A DNA stretch of 64,000 bases from Biscogniauxia marginata (Eukaryota > Ascomycota > Sordariomycetes > Xylariales > Xylariaceae). The translations under genes were made by a program, and so were the position numbers. The DNA lies in the NCBI GenBank assembly GCA_022695795.1, contig MU404055.1, positions 1-64,000 on the forward strand. Direction: 5' to 3'. This document shows, piece after piece, positions 12,547-22,767 of this stretch. Under the pieces are notes generated by a model. The model was not told the DNA's origin and ran no database searches. It saw nothing but the letters and a program-made list of their open reading frames with translations. How positions within the stretch are numbered: position 1 is the stretch's first letter; the number at the start of each line of letters is the position of its first letter.

Positions 12547-14148
12547 TACCACTGGCACCGTTTTGGCGGGTGGATTTGTCTTGGACAGCCCTGGATGGAT
12601 AGAAACACAAAATTGTGGCCTCTGTCTTCCCACGAGTTAAGTAGCGTTAGCTTCCATCTACCCTTGGGCGCCAACCAGCAAGCACGGTTATCGTAGGCAT
12701 CCATTATCGACAGCTGCGTTGGAAATCTACCTATCGTTTTGGTGTTATGCATGCAACGTGGCTGCCTTAATATATTCTATAGGATTGTGTCGTGCGGCAT
12801 TTAAAGGGGGGAAGAGAGGAAGCTCTTGTGCCGAGGGGGCAAAACTGATATGTTCTCGATTCTCGAAGCGCCCAGAGATTTCCTTGCTCATAGCCAATCA
12901 AATATAGCCCGATGAGTCGCATCGCCTTGTATCGGCCGTTATGTTGCGGCTCTTCTAGTCAGCGCATATGTTCATCCAGCAAGTCTTGCTAGGCTTGCTA
13001 GTCTTACACAGATGGTCGCATTCATTTCGCAGCCTGCTTCTTGGAAGAACTTCCAACAAACCAATATCCCAGCGTCCCGTCGTATTGCTCCCTGTTCGTT
13101 TGGTGTTGGTCGATTTGATTTGACCATAGGCCGAGAGTCATGCCACGTCGAGAAATTGTGCGTTGGCGCAGACAAATATGTCACTGGATGCAGATGGTTG
13201 CTGAGTTGTTGCTGAGTTGGGCAAGAAGAACGGTCAGTTAGGCAGTAAGAATAAAAAACGGTATGCCGTCTCCAACGTGCCCAGTCTCTTCTATGGCTGC
13301 TTCACTGCACGAATGACGTTGGTTTTACAATAACTTCAATCACGTAGGGCCAATACGCGTTTGACGAGGTTATCCCGAGGGCATTGACCCAAAATAGCCT
13401 CGACCTGGGTGTCTCGCTTGGTCGCGTGCGCTCTTGCGCTATCCCGTCACTTCATAATGCCCTCTCTGATTCCTCCTTTTCTTTCCTGGGTCTGGGTGAA
13501 ATGTGCGCAAAGCCTTCCAATACATGCCCACTCCCCGATCTTTCTCGGCTCGAGAAATATGGTCCACGCATTGTTGGATCTGCTTTGCTGACAGATAGGT
13601 GAATAGTAGAAAAAGGGGGGCAGGTTTTCCTATGAAAGGTCAAGTGTCGCACGATCTGTAACATGAAGTTAACCAGGAGAGTCAACGGAAATAGACTTTA
13701 CCATACTGAATGCCACCACGTCTGATTTATAGGATGCTGAAAATTTCGAGAAGTGCACGGTGACTTCGCACGTGCCCAGTTAGTCCAAAAGAGATGAGCG
13801 CCACTGGGTTCCGCCCTCATGCTTACCGCGTAGATATACCGGCCAACCAAAGCAAAAGAATGACGACCCATAAGCGGGCCAGATGCAGCAAGGACGTGGC
13901 CCATCATCGGCCAAGTTGAAGTCTGGATACCTTTGACGGGCCTGGATGAGGCCTGACGGGCCACCTTAAAGCTTGAGTAAGGCCAGATAAGATCCTAGCA
14001 GCCCCGTCGAGGCATGTTTCGCAGACAACCAAACTCGACCTACAGAGGGAGGGTCAACGCACTGTCAGAGTTCGGATGGAGACTTCACCGCACTCTCCTC
14101 CAGATTGTTCCTTAGCAGTTCGTCGATGGCCAGATAGAACCTCATTCA
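12547..14148. other. Intergenic between divergent genes; no gene seen
   Basis: Separates the minus-strand coiled-coil gene from the plus-strand deaminase-like gene, so it should hold both promoters. Frames present are short and without protein-like pattern. No repeat or RNA gene was recognised. Confidence 0.55.
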
Positions 14149-16256
14149 ATGACACCGCCTAATCCTCCCACGCCGGCATTTACCTGCGCTGAAAATACTG
14201 CGCTCCTCTACCTTCTTGACCCTGTCCCCATACCGCCCACACCGAATCCGATCAGCCCCCAGCTGGTCCGTCAGTCGGGCTATGTCTTGCCATTCGAGCT
14301 AGAGCGCAGCTTGGTCACCACGCTTGCCTTCCTCTCGGATACAAAAGATGATCCTAACCATATCCCCGCCGTGTGTGTCGAGGAGGCTTCCGACTCGACA
14401 TACCTCAAAGTTCTCCTTGCAGTGGATAAAGCTAGTCGCAGCGATGGCAACGAAGTTCTGCGGAGGTTGGAGCGAGGTTTCGAAGGCATCTTCGAAGTGC
14501 TTCGACGTGTGTTCGATGGTGAGTATTCTTCGGCATGACATTCTCTTCAGCTACTGATCAAGTTGAAGATCATGCTCGAAACACCGAGGATGAGATTTTG
14601 ACTGCAATCGTCTCCATGTGCTCCGCACGGATACTCAACCGACTGCGGTTAGACGATGTGAGCAGGGAGGCTGCAAGACGCCCTATCAACGAAACCCTCA
14701 AGCTGGCTGTATACTTTGTCGAGGACGCAGACCAGCTGAGAAAGCTTCCCCCGATTGGTGCATCTTTCTTGCACACAGCGAAAGGGGTGATAAGACTAGT
14801 TGATTCTTGGTCTAAAGAGCAGACGACGGCCAGGTTGCAGGATCTAGTCCAGGGCGTCCATCGCTTGTGGCAGGTCGGAGACTTAGACGCCCTACTCGCC
14901 ATAATCCCGGACAGTTACATGAATCCAAGTTCGAAGAAGAACCTCTTGAGAATCGTCGGCAAGGTCGCGAAATACCGAGAAGCTGCGAGGTTTCTGCTCC
15001 GAGAAGCTAGGAAGTTCCCGATGGTGCGGAAGATGAAGATCGTCTTCGTGAATCCAGCACAAGAGGCCTTCAGCCCTATTTCGACTGAAAACTACAGGCC
15101 GGCACTTTCATCTGCAATTGCGCGAATGAATCTGCCTCATGGCCAACAATGGGACACCAGCCATGTATGTCAGCTATTAAGTGTCAACGAGCCAGTAGCC
15201 AAGGAGGCGTTTACCAAACAGACGTGGAGAACGTTGCGAGAAGCAAAGGTCCACGCCGAGATACAGCTCCTCTACTACTGTGACATCAAAGCTTACAGGC
15301 GGCCGCCCCGGGTCCTCTGCTCGAGCAAGGACTCCTGCTTCCTTTGCAACGCCTTCATCCTGATGCACGGGAAAATGCACGCGCCGCGATGCCACGGAAA
15401 GCTATACCCTAATTGGCGACTACCCCTATTGCCAGAATTCAGCGATATTGAGCGGAAGTTCAACCAGGAGCTGGAGAATCAGATCAGGTATAGTCTCCGG
15501 GCGTTCATTATGACATCGCCGGACACTCCTTACACGGACAAGATGGAGAATGTATTCCATACTCCGCCTCCTATTCCGGTGTCGAAGTTGTGCAATTTCG
15601 GCCTGTCTAGAATTTTAGCCGAAGAGAAGAGGGACATTTTGCAGCCGCTACCAAACGACAAGCAGCCGGTGAAGACCAGGCCCAGGGCCGTGAGCGATTC
15701 CAAAATACCTGTCGCATCGAGGTACATACCGCGAGCCGACGCTGAGAAGCGGGCAAAGGACGACATCAACATGGCGAAAACGAAAACGAAAGGAGAAGCA
15801 AGCATCCAGCCACCGAAGAGGGTCCCTTTGCGACCACGCCCCTCGATGATGTTAGAGCCCGAGCTGCCACCAGCATCATCTTCTCCGAAAGGCGCACCAG
15901 GTGGCAAGAGCAGTCCGCTCGTGCGCGGCCGCAGGCTCTCGGAAACGGTCGAGAGCAACCACGTATCGCCGATGTACGACGCCGGGGCTCTCGAGGTCCA
16001 GATCGAGTGCGCGCGGCCGAGGTCGATCTCGTTCGACAGCAAGCCCAGGACGCTCGCCTACGACATAGAGCTGCTCACGGCCGAAGAGGCGGCTCAGCTC
16101 CGGCAGCAGCAGGGAATCCCCATGATCGACACGGAGGCCATGGACGGGGAAATCTCGCGGGCCGCTGACGGTTCGACTTGTCTGTTATACCTCGCCGCGA
16201 AAGAGTCTATAGTCAAGATTGCCATTCACCGAGGGACGGCGGAAGCTAGTGGCTGA
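14149..16256 (+). CDS. Nucleic-acid/nucleotide deaminase-like protein (OTT_1508-like family)
   Basis: Belongs to a fungal branch of the cytidine-deaminase fold; substrate unknown. Exon 1 is 14149-14518 (donor GTGAGT); exon 2 begins at 14563 (or 14551 or 14569, all in frame), which makes the intron only 32-50 bases. With 14563 the protein has 687 residues. The first half is helical and resembles the N-terminal region of this family. The zinc-site signature follows: HAEIQLLYYCD at about residue 354, then CSSKDSCFLCN at 376-386, giving the expected His-Ala-Glu plus Cys-x2-Cys. LYPNWRLP comes after. The last 200 residues are Pro/Ser/Lys-rich and probably disordered. Skipping the intron leaves a TGA at 14536-14538, so splicing is required. 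Family call good; biological role unknown. Confidence 0.82.
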
Positions 16257-16863
16257 GAGGATATATCGGGCCTAGATCGCCGCCTCTGGGCGAGCGTGAT
16301 ACTACTGTATTATGCGAGGTTTCTGATTCTAGTGTTATCGAAGGTTTAGGCATGGGCTCTCAATTTCTTCTAGAATCTATGAGGGCTGTGCCGAATTAAA
16401 CTAGGTACATGTAGAAAGATTGATAGGTACATAGTTTTATAGACTATTATAGTATCGATGCGTCGCATTCTTCCAAGGGTTACACGTGCTAAGCATACAG
16501 ATAAGGATTGGGATGTATATTATTAACATGAGAGTGCCAAAAACTCGCGCAAAAAAGCGCACGCAACCACTACCACCAAAGATCTAATGATACTACTTTG
16601 TAAAATATCATTCCTACTCCTGACGAGGGGGGGGGATGGGGGATAGCCCGCTTCTAAGCAACTGGACTGCCCGCCCGGGTGCTTGGTCTATAAATTCCTC
16701 CGCGATACTAACAAAATATTCTACCGCCGACGCCACCCCCCGACAAACCCTCACCTAGCCCCACATCAGCAAGCTGCCGCCCGGGATGGCGGCCGGCGCG
16801 GCCAAACCGAAGCAGGGAGGGCGCTCGCGACCGCAGAGATGATGTCGGCAACAAAGTCGGCCA
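16257..16863. other. 3' flank of the deaminase-like gene; no gene seen
   Basis: Contains the 3' untranslated region and a G-rich patch near 16626-16645. No supported coding frame. Confidence 0.5.
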
Positions 16864-17000
16864 TGCTGATGCTGTTGTTACTAATGTTGTTGCTGTTAAT
16901 GCTATTACTGTTGATGTTTTTACTACTGCTAGGGCTGCTGCCGCTGGGGCTACTGCTGGGGCTGCCGCTGGTTCTAGCTCTAGTTCTGGATCTAGTAGTG
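16864..17000 (+). repeat. Low-complexity trinucleotide-like tract
   Basis: Degenerate GCTGTTGTT/CTGCTG-type tract that stays open in several frames on both strands (Leu-rich or Ala/Val-rich forward, Ser/Asn- or Ala-rich reverse). Open frames here are a by-product of the repeat. A real Ser/Asn-rich minus-strand exon cannot be excluded, but I see no start, splice sites or domain to support one. Confidence 0.6.
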
Positions 17001-17861
17001 AGAGCGTAACTGCCAAAAATATTCTACAGTTAACTATCAAGAGGGCCTTGATTAACTTAATATCAAGGTTGGAGGGGTATCTGATTACCTAGGTACTGCT
17101 TTAGGCTGTGTTCGGAGTGGTTACCGGGTTGGGGTGGTTGTTGTGGTGGGCAGCCCAATGGCCAGATGGAGGCATCAAAGGATAGTTAGGTAGATAGATA
17201 GGTATAGGTAATGTACTGGGCCAAGATGCTCCAAGACGGGGGCCATGATGCCGGCAGTGAACATGAATGAGTATGAGCACGGAGGTGGGATGAACCGATT
17301 CAAGAATTGGAGTTCAGGTCCGCCATGGAGAGGATGTAGAATAAGGTATCAGAGATTATAAGCACTGGGAACGCTCACAGGACTTGGACATGTGGCCGGC
17401 GACAACCGTAATTACCTAAGTAATGACTACTTGAAAGGAAGGATGTCCCCCGAAAATGGATCCTACCTACCTGAGTTCTCAGCATTGACACTGCCTTTTT
17501 CAGCGTGAATTCCATTTCTAGGCTTGCTATTGTGGCGAGGCTCCTACCTCGGCGAACCTTTAGGTTACCCATGTCAATGCCCACATGTTGGGATTTCCTT
17601 TAACGTTTCGTTTACACCTACCTGTGGGGAAGTTGCTCCGTATCAGAATATTAGCCTTTCGCTCCAATGGAGCCCACACCTGCCTACAAGAAGTCGTACA
17701 AGGCCTCTTCTCTTCTGTTCTCTTCTCTTCTCGTGGAAACAGCTTCTACGCTGAAACCTCAACCTCAACTGCCGCACTACGGATTTCACCATTGATAACA
17801 GCAGACCTACCAATAACCTCCAAAAATCAAGACATTCGTCAGCCTTCGTCCTACTATCACC
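17001..17861. other. Non-coding stretch upstream of the small membrane frame
   Basis: Short frames only. From about 17740 to 17860 the sequence is C/A-rich and T/C-rich, which would suit a 5' leader of the frame starting at 17862. Confidence 0.4.
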
Positions 17862-18215
17862 ATGTCAACCATGTTGGCCACGATCATCACATATGTAGAA
17901 ATATATTGTGCTGCTTTGACGGGCCTTATTTTCGTGGTAGGCTTCTTCGGGATGTCGTATTTTCATGGACGGCAATGGTTAGCGTCTCGTGGCATCTGTA
18001 CACCATTGAAGGAAATGGATTTCACCGACTGGTAGGAATCGGGTGGCCCACCTCGTCGGGAACGTCAGAGACGGGAATATCTACGTAATAACCCCGCTTC
18101 GCACGATGACCCTCCTCCGTACGAGTCCGTTCCTATCTACGGCAACGCTCCTATTTACGACTCCGCTCCCGCAAACACGCTCCACTGCCGCAAACGACAG
18201 GCCGCCGAACGATAG
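17862..18215 (+). pseudogene. Small single-pass membrane protein frame with in-frame TAG
   Basis: Starts at an ATG in excellent fungal context (CACCATGTC). The first 57 codons encode one strong hydrophobic segment (about residues 8-34: YCAALTGLIFVVGFFGMSYF) followed by a short cytoplasmic stretch ending DFTDW, then TAG at 18033-18035. The same frame stays open for 59 more codons and reads like protein: a basic RRERQRREYLR patch, a PPPY motif (class I WW-domain ligand) and Tyr/Pro repeats (VPIYGNAPIYDSAP), ending at TAG 18213-18215. So either the gene is broken by a point change (CAG to TAG would do it), or the TAG is removed by an intron I could not place, or it is read through. The 5' half alone could also be a 57-residue protein. 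I do not recognise the family. Confidence 0.4.
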
Positions 18216-18472
18216 GTGTACAGCCGTAGGAAACTATTGACAACATTCGATCTCTCCCGGGAGGGTATGTTGAGCATGTGGTCCAGAGTGACTAGGATCA
18301 CAAGGAAGCTGTTTGTATAAGGTTATCACACGGCCTGGTGGAAAATGATGGATAGGTATAATTCCTTGTCTAACATAGGCTGGTGTATATGGCTATGCCC
18401 CCCTTTACATGTATAATTGCTAGTGCCCTTGTTTTTAGCAAGTGAGGAACGAACAAGTAAAATGAATGTTAT

Positions 18473-19776
18473 TATATTAAACACCTAGGCGACCTCCATG
18501 ACTTCAAGGCCACCCAGGATGGCACTGTCCTGATAATAGTGTACAATCCCGTGCCTACGGACCTAAGTACTATCGGTGGCCCTGGGAAGGGATGGGCTCT
18601 GGACTGCATATTTCAGAAAATAGATATCGAGACTGGAGACCTGCCTTTTGAATAGAACGTTATCCGGCATGTGGCCTTGGACGGCACAGTTCGTTACTTG
18701 GCGGGAGAAGATGACGGTACTTCTCCCGAATTGGCATTTGATTTCTTTCATATCAACAGTGTCGATAAGGACGAAGATGGGAACTATATAATCTCGGATC
18801 GGCACACACACACACACACGGTCATCTGTGTTAACCTACATGGAACTATCTTATGGACACTAGGTGGTAAGAAGAACGACTTCCGGGATTTATCTGAAGG
18901 TCACGCGACAGATTTCACGTATCAACACCATGTTCGGCTTCACGACAACTACACTCTGAGCATTTTTGATAATGCCAAAGCTGAAATACGAGGCCCGGAT
19001 ACGCCATACGATTACAACTGCGGGATGCTAGTTCAACTCGATACGGAACAAATGACTGCAACTTTAGTCCAGGAGTATACTTCGACCCGCAGAGGCCTAA
19101 GTACTCCGACTCCCAAGGATCTGCACAGGTAATGGAAGACAGAGTAGTGATCGGCTACAGCTACTACCCGGTCGTGACGGAGTTTTCACTAAATGGAGAG
19201 GTCTTACGCGACGTCCAGCTAGCTCCTAGCTTGGTTGCACGCTGGGGGCTGGTCACAACTTACCGGACATTTAAAACGAGAGACTGGACAGGTCAGCCAT
19301 CTCAGCCTCCCACTATCTTCCTCAACCCATTAGACGGCGAACTATTCGTTAGCTGGAATGGTGCCACGGATATCGATCGATGGGGTTTTCAGGGGGCAGA
19401 GTGGGGAGCCCTGGAGGAAGAGCGATTTATTGACCTTGAATCCCGAGAAAAAGAAGAGTTTGAGACGGGATTCGAGATCGATAGCTCGATGCCACAACAC
19501 TTGCGCGTAGCGGCAAAGGGCAGAAGTGGCAGGGTCCTTAAGCACAGCGAGGTGCTAGACAGGCGGATTGGAAATGCGCCCAGTCACTTGTTCCGCAACA
19601 TTGTCACGGGACTCTGCGCGTTCGTGATCGCCACGATGACTACTGTCTTTTTGTTTCGCAGCAAAGGAATTCGCAGGGTTAAATCGCGTCTCGTCGATAC
19701 GATGACGAGTTTCATACGATCTGAACGACCCTCGTTGGGTCGCTTCGTAGATATACATAATGGACCTGCTAGATAG
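18473..19776 (+). pseudogene. Arylsulfotransferase-like (ASST, Arylsulfotran_2 family) pseudogene
   Basis: Fungal ASST-like proteins are secreted or membrane-bound beta-propellers. Readable here: HDFKATQDGTVLIIVYNP, GWALDCIFQKIDIETG, DFFHINSVDKDEDGNYIISDRH, FTYQHHVRLHDN, and after a frame change DSQGSAQV, VVIGYSYYPVVTEF. Near the C-terminus is a membrane segment (TGLCAFVIATMTTVFLF) followed by basic residues. Lesions: TAG at 18653-18655 exactly where the family has Trp (FEW), a one-base shift between 19072 and 19075, and no N-terminal part or signal peptide in the upstream DNA. A CA dinucleotide run at 18803-18819 sits inside the coding region and adds a His-Thr repeat. The part after the shift is open to 19776. 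Two independent lesions plus the missing start argue for a pseudogene, though sequencing error at the shift cannot be ruled out. Confidence 0.78.
18803..18819 (+). repeat. CA dinucleotide microsatellite in the ASST-like pseudogene
   Basis: Eight CA units read as His-Thr repeats in the ASST frame, where relatives have a single His-Thr. An expansion that keeps frame here, but a likely slippage site. Confidence 0.85.
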
Positions 19777-20363
19777 GGGAAGGACTGGAGAAATGCGAGA
19801 GCGTACGAGTTGCAACCGTTGTACAATAGTTAATTAGCAAAGGATTCCCCTTATCAATCTTAGCAGTCCCTTAACTTGAGTGATTTCGCGATCCTCTCGC
19901 GATTCTGTTCACAAAGTCAACTGTGCCTCAATAATTATCGCTGTCGCACACCAGAACAGAACTCCTCTCGGGTCTTTCCTTTTCTTGTATCACTATGATG
20001 GTCCTCAATAGTGTAAGACGGCTATCTGTGTCATAATTTGTCTGAACACTCTACCCCTTCACCCTATTCCGAACCCAACGATTAGCCTACACACTATCAC
20101 TATATGTGTAGGTATATATAGAAGAAAAAGAAAAAGACCTTAGCAATCATAACATCAGGTTTTTATACCAGACGACTGCTATTTTTGACCAAATTCACAA
20201 ACGTACAAACTTACACATAAATGCATGCTACCATTAAGGGGGAGATTGAAGAGCTAAACCCGAACCCCTTTTTGGGTCCAATACGGTGGTGGTGTCCAAG
20301 AGGTATACATCTCACGTAAGCGGTACCATATAACTAGAATCTCCCCCCCCGCCCCCCCTCCCA
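19777..20363. other. Intergenic; no gene seen
   Basis: Between the 3' end of the ASST-like pseudogene and the 3' end of the EthD-like gene. Contains a short AAGAAAAAG run near 20120 and a C-rich patch near 20343-20360. Nothing else supported. Confidence 0.5.
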
Positions 20364-21077
20364 TCACAAATTCAGACTCAGATCTCCCTGGACCTCAATC
20401 AACTCGAACACCTGGCGGTCGAAAATCTTGGCCCCGTTCAGGATTCTCTTCCCCCACGGCGTCGCGCTCGCCTCGGCGAGCTGCGCGACGGGCAGGTCCG
20501 CGGGCGCGCACGCGTACTCGTGCAGCGCCAGGTACCGCGGGCGCGCGCCACCGTCGCCGCCCGCCCGGCGGTACCGCGTGGACCGGCGGTAGGCCGGGCT
20601 CGCGGCCAGCAGGTCGAGGTGCTCCTCGCGGTACCAGGCGTCAAGGTCGGCGTCGGCGCCCTCGGCGGGCTCGAGCGCGGCGCACAGCAGCGTCTGGGTG
20701 CGGGGGGACCCCGCGCCGCCGCCGCCGCGGCGAGGGGGGCACGCCTCGTATGTCTGGATCTTCTCGTACGCGTGCAGGTTGAAGCCCACGAGGGCGTGGG
20801 TGTCGTCGCACCCCAGGACGCGGCTCCCGCGCGTCTCGGACAGGCGCGCGCTCTCCGGGGACCACAGCGTGCTGACGTCGGCTACGGGGTACAGCGCCAG
20901 GTACGGGATGGTGGAGGTGTCGCGGGCGTTCTTGTACCGGAGCCCGATGGCGGCCTGGCCCGTGGCGAGCACGTCGGGCAGGCTCTCCTCGTTGTAGAAG
21001 CGGTTGAAGAGCTCGTCCGGCGTCTTCCGGGGGTCGAGCACGCGGGCCTCGGCGAACATGAGACCCGGCGTAGGCAT
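20364..21077 (-). CDS. Tandem dimeric alpha/beta-barrel (EthD/Dabb-like) protein
   Basis: Single exon, 237 residues, with an ATG start. Two ferredoxin-like halves are suggested by two matching helix motifs: ELFNRFYNEESLPDVLATG in the first half and LDAWYREEHLDLLAASPAYRRSTRY in the second. Each is followed by strands such as YLALYPVAD and YLALHEYA. This arrangement is common in fungal proteins annotated as EthD-domain or Dabb proteins, a fold used for small-molecule oxidation, cyclisation or binding. Catalysis cannot be inferred from the sequence alone. A Gly/Pro/Arg-rich linker joins the halves. The gene is extremely GC-rich, while the DNA upstream of it turns AT-rich at once. No biosynthetic core gene lies next to it, so a pathway cannot be named. 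Confidence 0.7.
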   Translation of the reverse strand: MPTPGLMFAEARVLDPRKTPDELFNRFYNEESLPDVLATGQAAIGLRYKNARDTSTIPYLALYPVADVSTLWSPESARLSETRGSRVLGCDDTHALVGFNLHAYEKIQTYEACPPRRGGGGAGSPRTQTLLCAALEPAEGADADLDAWYREEHLDLLAASPAYRRSTRYRRAGGDGGARPRYLALHEYACAPADLPVAQLAEASATPWGKRILNGAKIFDRQVFELIEVQGDLSLNL

Positions 21078-21942
21078 TGTTTAGCGAGATGACTTTAGAA
21101 TAAGACGTAGGTGCTTAGGTTGATTCTTGCGCTGGAGGTTGAAAAGGGCGGTATTTGAACAGAGAATGTGATGCTGTTAAGGGATGTAAGGGCCACAATG
21201 TCCCAGAGAACAATAACGGTGATGTGTACACTGATGTAAGTGGACATTAGGACGTATTTACGAGACTTTTCGAGGTCGATCACAAGCTTGGGGATAGGTC
21301 AGTGATGAAAACCGGCGAGCGCTTGTATGACGTGAGACTGTTGGAAGCCAGGAACCGAGGCACAGTGCATTCGATTGATTGCTACTATACCTGGTGAACT
21401 CTATTAAATATTGATGTAAGATGAAAAGGTATATCGAACTAGGCCTTCACTATATGGGTAGCCACATTAGTGAAGTAGGCTACCTGTGTTAGACAGATAC
21501 TGAAGTATGCTTAGCCGCTATTTAACGTAATAAAGTGAATTCATTTAAAGTCAGGAGTTTTATAAGTCAGACTACATTAAGGTGAGTATATATATATAGA
21601 TATATATTTACTTCAACCTGTATTAAACTAAAATTTTAAACAATGTAATAAAAGTGAACTATACTAGATATATGTTTGCCCAGTCTAGTAGAAATGGTGT
21701 ATAAATATACCTACACGATAAGTAAGTTTATATTATACCTCGACCTTACTATCTGTATAGGTAGTTCTCCAGACGATTACGTCATTTAGCGTCCAGTGAA
21801 AGTCCTCGGCGCTGCATTGGGTAGATTTACTTTAATTTAACAATAACTATACAAGGTGCATGTGGTCCAATTTATAGTCTAGTTTCCAATCCAATAATAT
21901 CACCGAACTTAATTGCATGACGCCTGCTGATCGGCAGCAATC
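21078..21942. other. AT-rich intergenic between divergent genes
   Basis: Holds the promoters of the EthD-like gene (minus) and the RWD gene (plus). Includes an ATAT-rich run near 21586-21610. Markedly more AT-rich than the GC-rich genes on either side. No coding or transposon remnant recognised. Confidence 0.5.
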
Positions 21943-22767
21943 ATGGATAACGCGCCAGACCGAGGCGACGAAGCCGCAGATCGGCTCCAGGCTGAACTAG
22001 ACCTCTTGACTGCCATGTACCCCGACGCAATCAGCTATACGCCGAACGCTCGGGAGCTCAGATATTCACACTTTACTACCCCCCTTGGAACGAAACACCC
22101 GGCAAGCAGCACATTGGTCCTACGCCTCCCGGACGCGTACCCGGTGGAGGGCTTTCCAGACATCATATCTGCCACGGGCCCGCGGAAGGAAGATCTGCGA
22201 TCCGCGGCGAGGGCGGCGTTCCGGAAGCTCGACGTATCGGCCGGGGAGGAGCTCCTCGACGCCCTCCTCCTGGCTTTCCAGGACCTGGTGTCATCCCAGC
22301 AGGAGAGCGATCACCTTCCTGATGCAGAAAATGGAGAAGACGGCAACAGTAACGATAATGGCAGCGGCGACGTCTCGCCTAGGTACAAGACCGTCATCAT
22401 ATGGCTGCACCACCTCCTCAACATGAACAAGCGGAAGCTCGCCCTGAGCCCCACCTCGGCCGCGGGCCCGGGTTCGGGGGAAGCGATCGCCGGCCTCACC
22501 AAGCCGGGGTATCCGGGGGTACTGATCTTCTCTGGCCCCCGGACGGCCGTAGACGCGCATGTGGCCGAGCTCAGGAACCAGAGGTGGCAGGCCTTCCAGG
22601 TCAGGTTCGACAGCGACGATGCCCCGGGGACAGGGCCGGCTTCTCGGCGGTGGCTGTTCGGCCACGGGTCGGGGATCCGCGAGGTCGGGTCGATGAGCGA
22701 TGTCGCGCAGGGCATATCGGACCCGGAGCAGCGAGAGGTGTTCCTGGGCGCCATCGGCGTGAAGTGA
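21943..22767 (+). CDS. RWD-domain protein with C-terminal RWDD2/DUF1115-like domain
   Basis: Single exon, 274 residues. Residues about 10-115 fit an RWD domain: LQAELDLLTAMYPD at the start and LVLRLPDAYPVEGFPDI in the middle, the YPxxxP region that defines the fold. Residues about 146-270 match the domain that follows RWD in RWDD2-like proteins: YKTVIIWLHHLLNMNKRK, GLTKPGYPGVLIFSG and WQAFQVRFDSDD. An acidic Asn/Gly-rich linker separates them. RWD modules bind other proteins, for example in ubiquitin-like modification and GCN2 regulation; the specific partner of this family is not established. Good ATG context (ATCATGG). The fungal family has the same length and order of domains. Confidence 0.85.
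   Translation: MDNAPDRGDEAADRLQAELDLLTAMYPDAISYTPNARELRYSHFTTPLGTKHPASSTLVLRLPDAYPVEGFPDIISATGPRKEDLRSAARAAFRKLDVSAGEELLDALLLAFQDLVSSQQESDHLPDAENGEDGNSNDNGSGDVSPRYKTVIIWLHHLLNMNKRKLALSPTSAAGPGSGEAIAGLTKPGYPGVLIFSGPRTAVDAHVAELRNQRWQAFQVRFDSDDAPGTGPASRRWLFGHGSGIREVGSMSDVAQGISDPEQREVFLGAIGVK

Noticed and set aside
12547..12633. Extension of the coiled-coil protein to an upstream start
   Set aside because: The upstream start codon is GTG; two ATGs at 12546 and 12543 precede the conserved-looking part.
16683..17009. Leu-rich 108-codon frame and its antisense Ala/Pro-rich frame
   Set aside because: Both arise from the low-complexity tract at 16864-17000; several frames are open at once and none has support.
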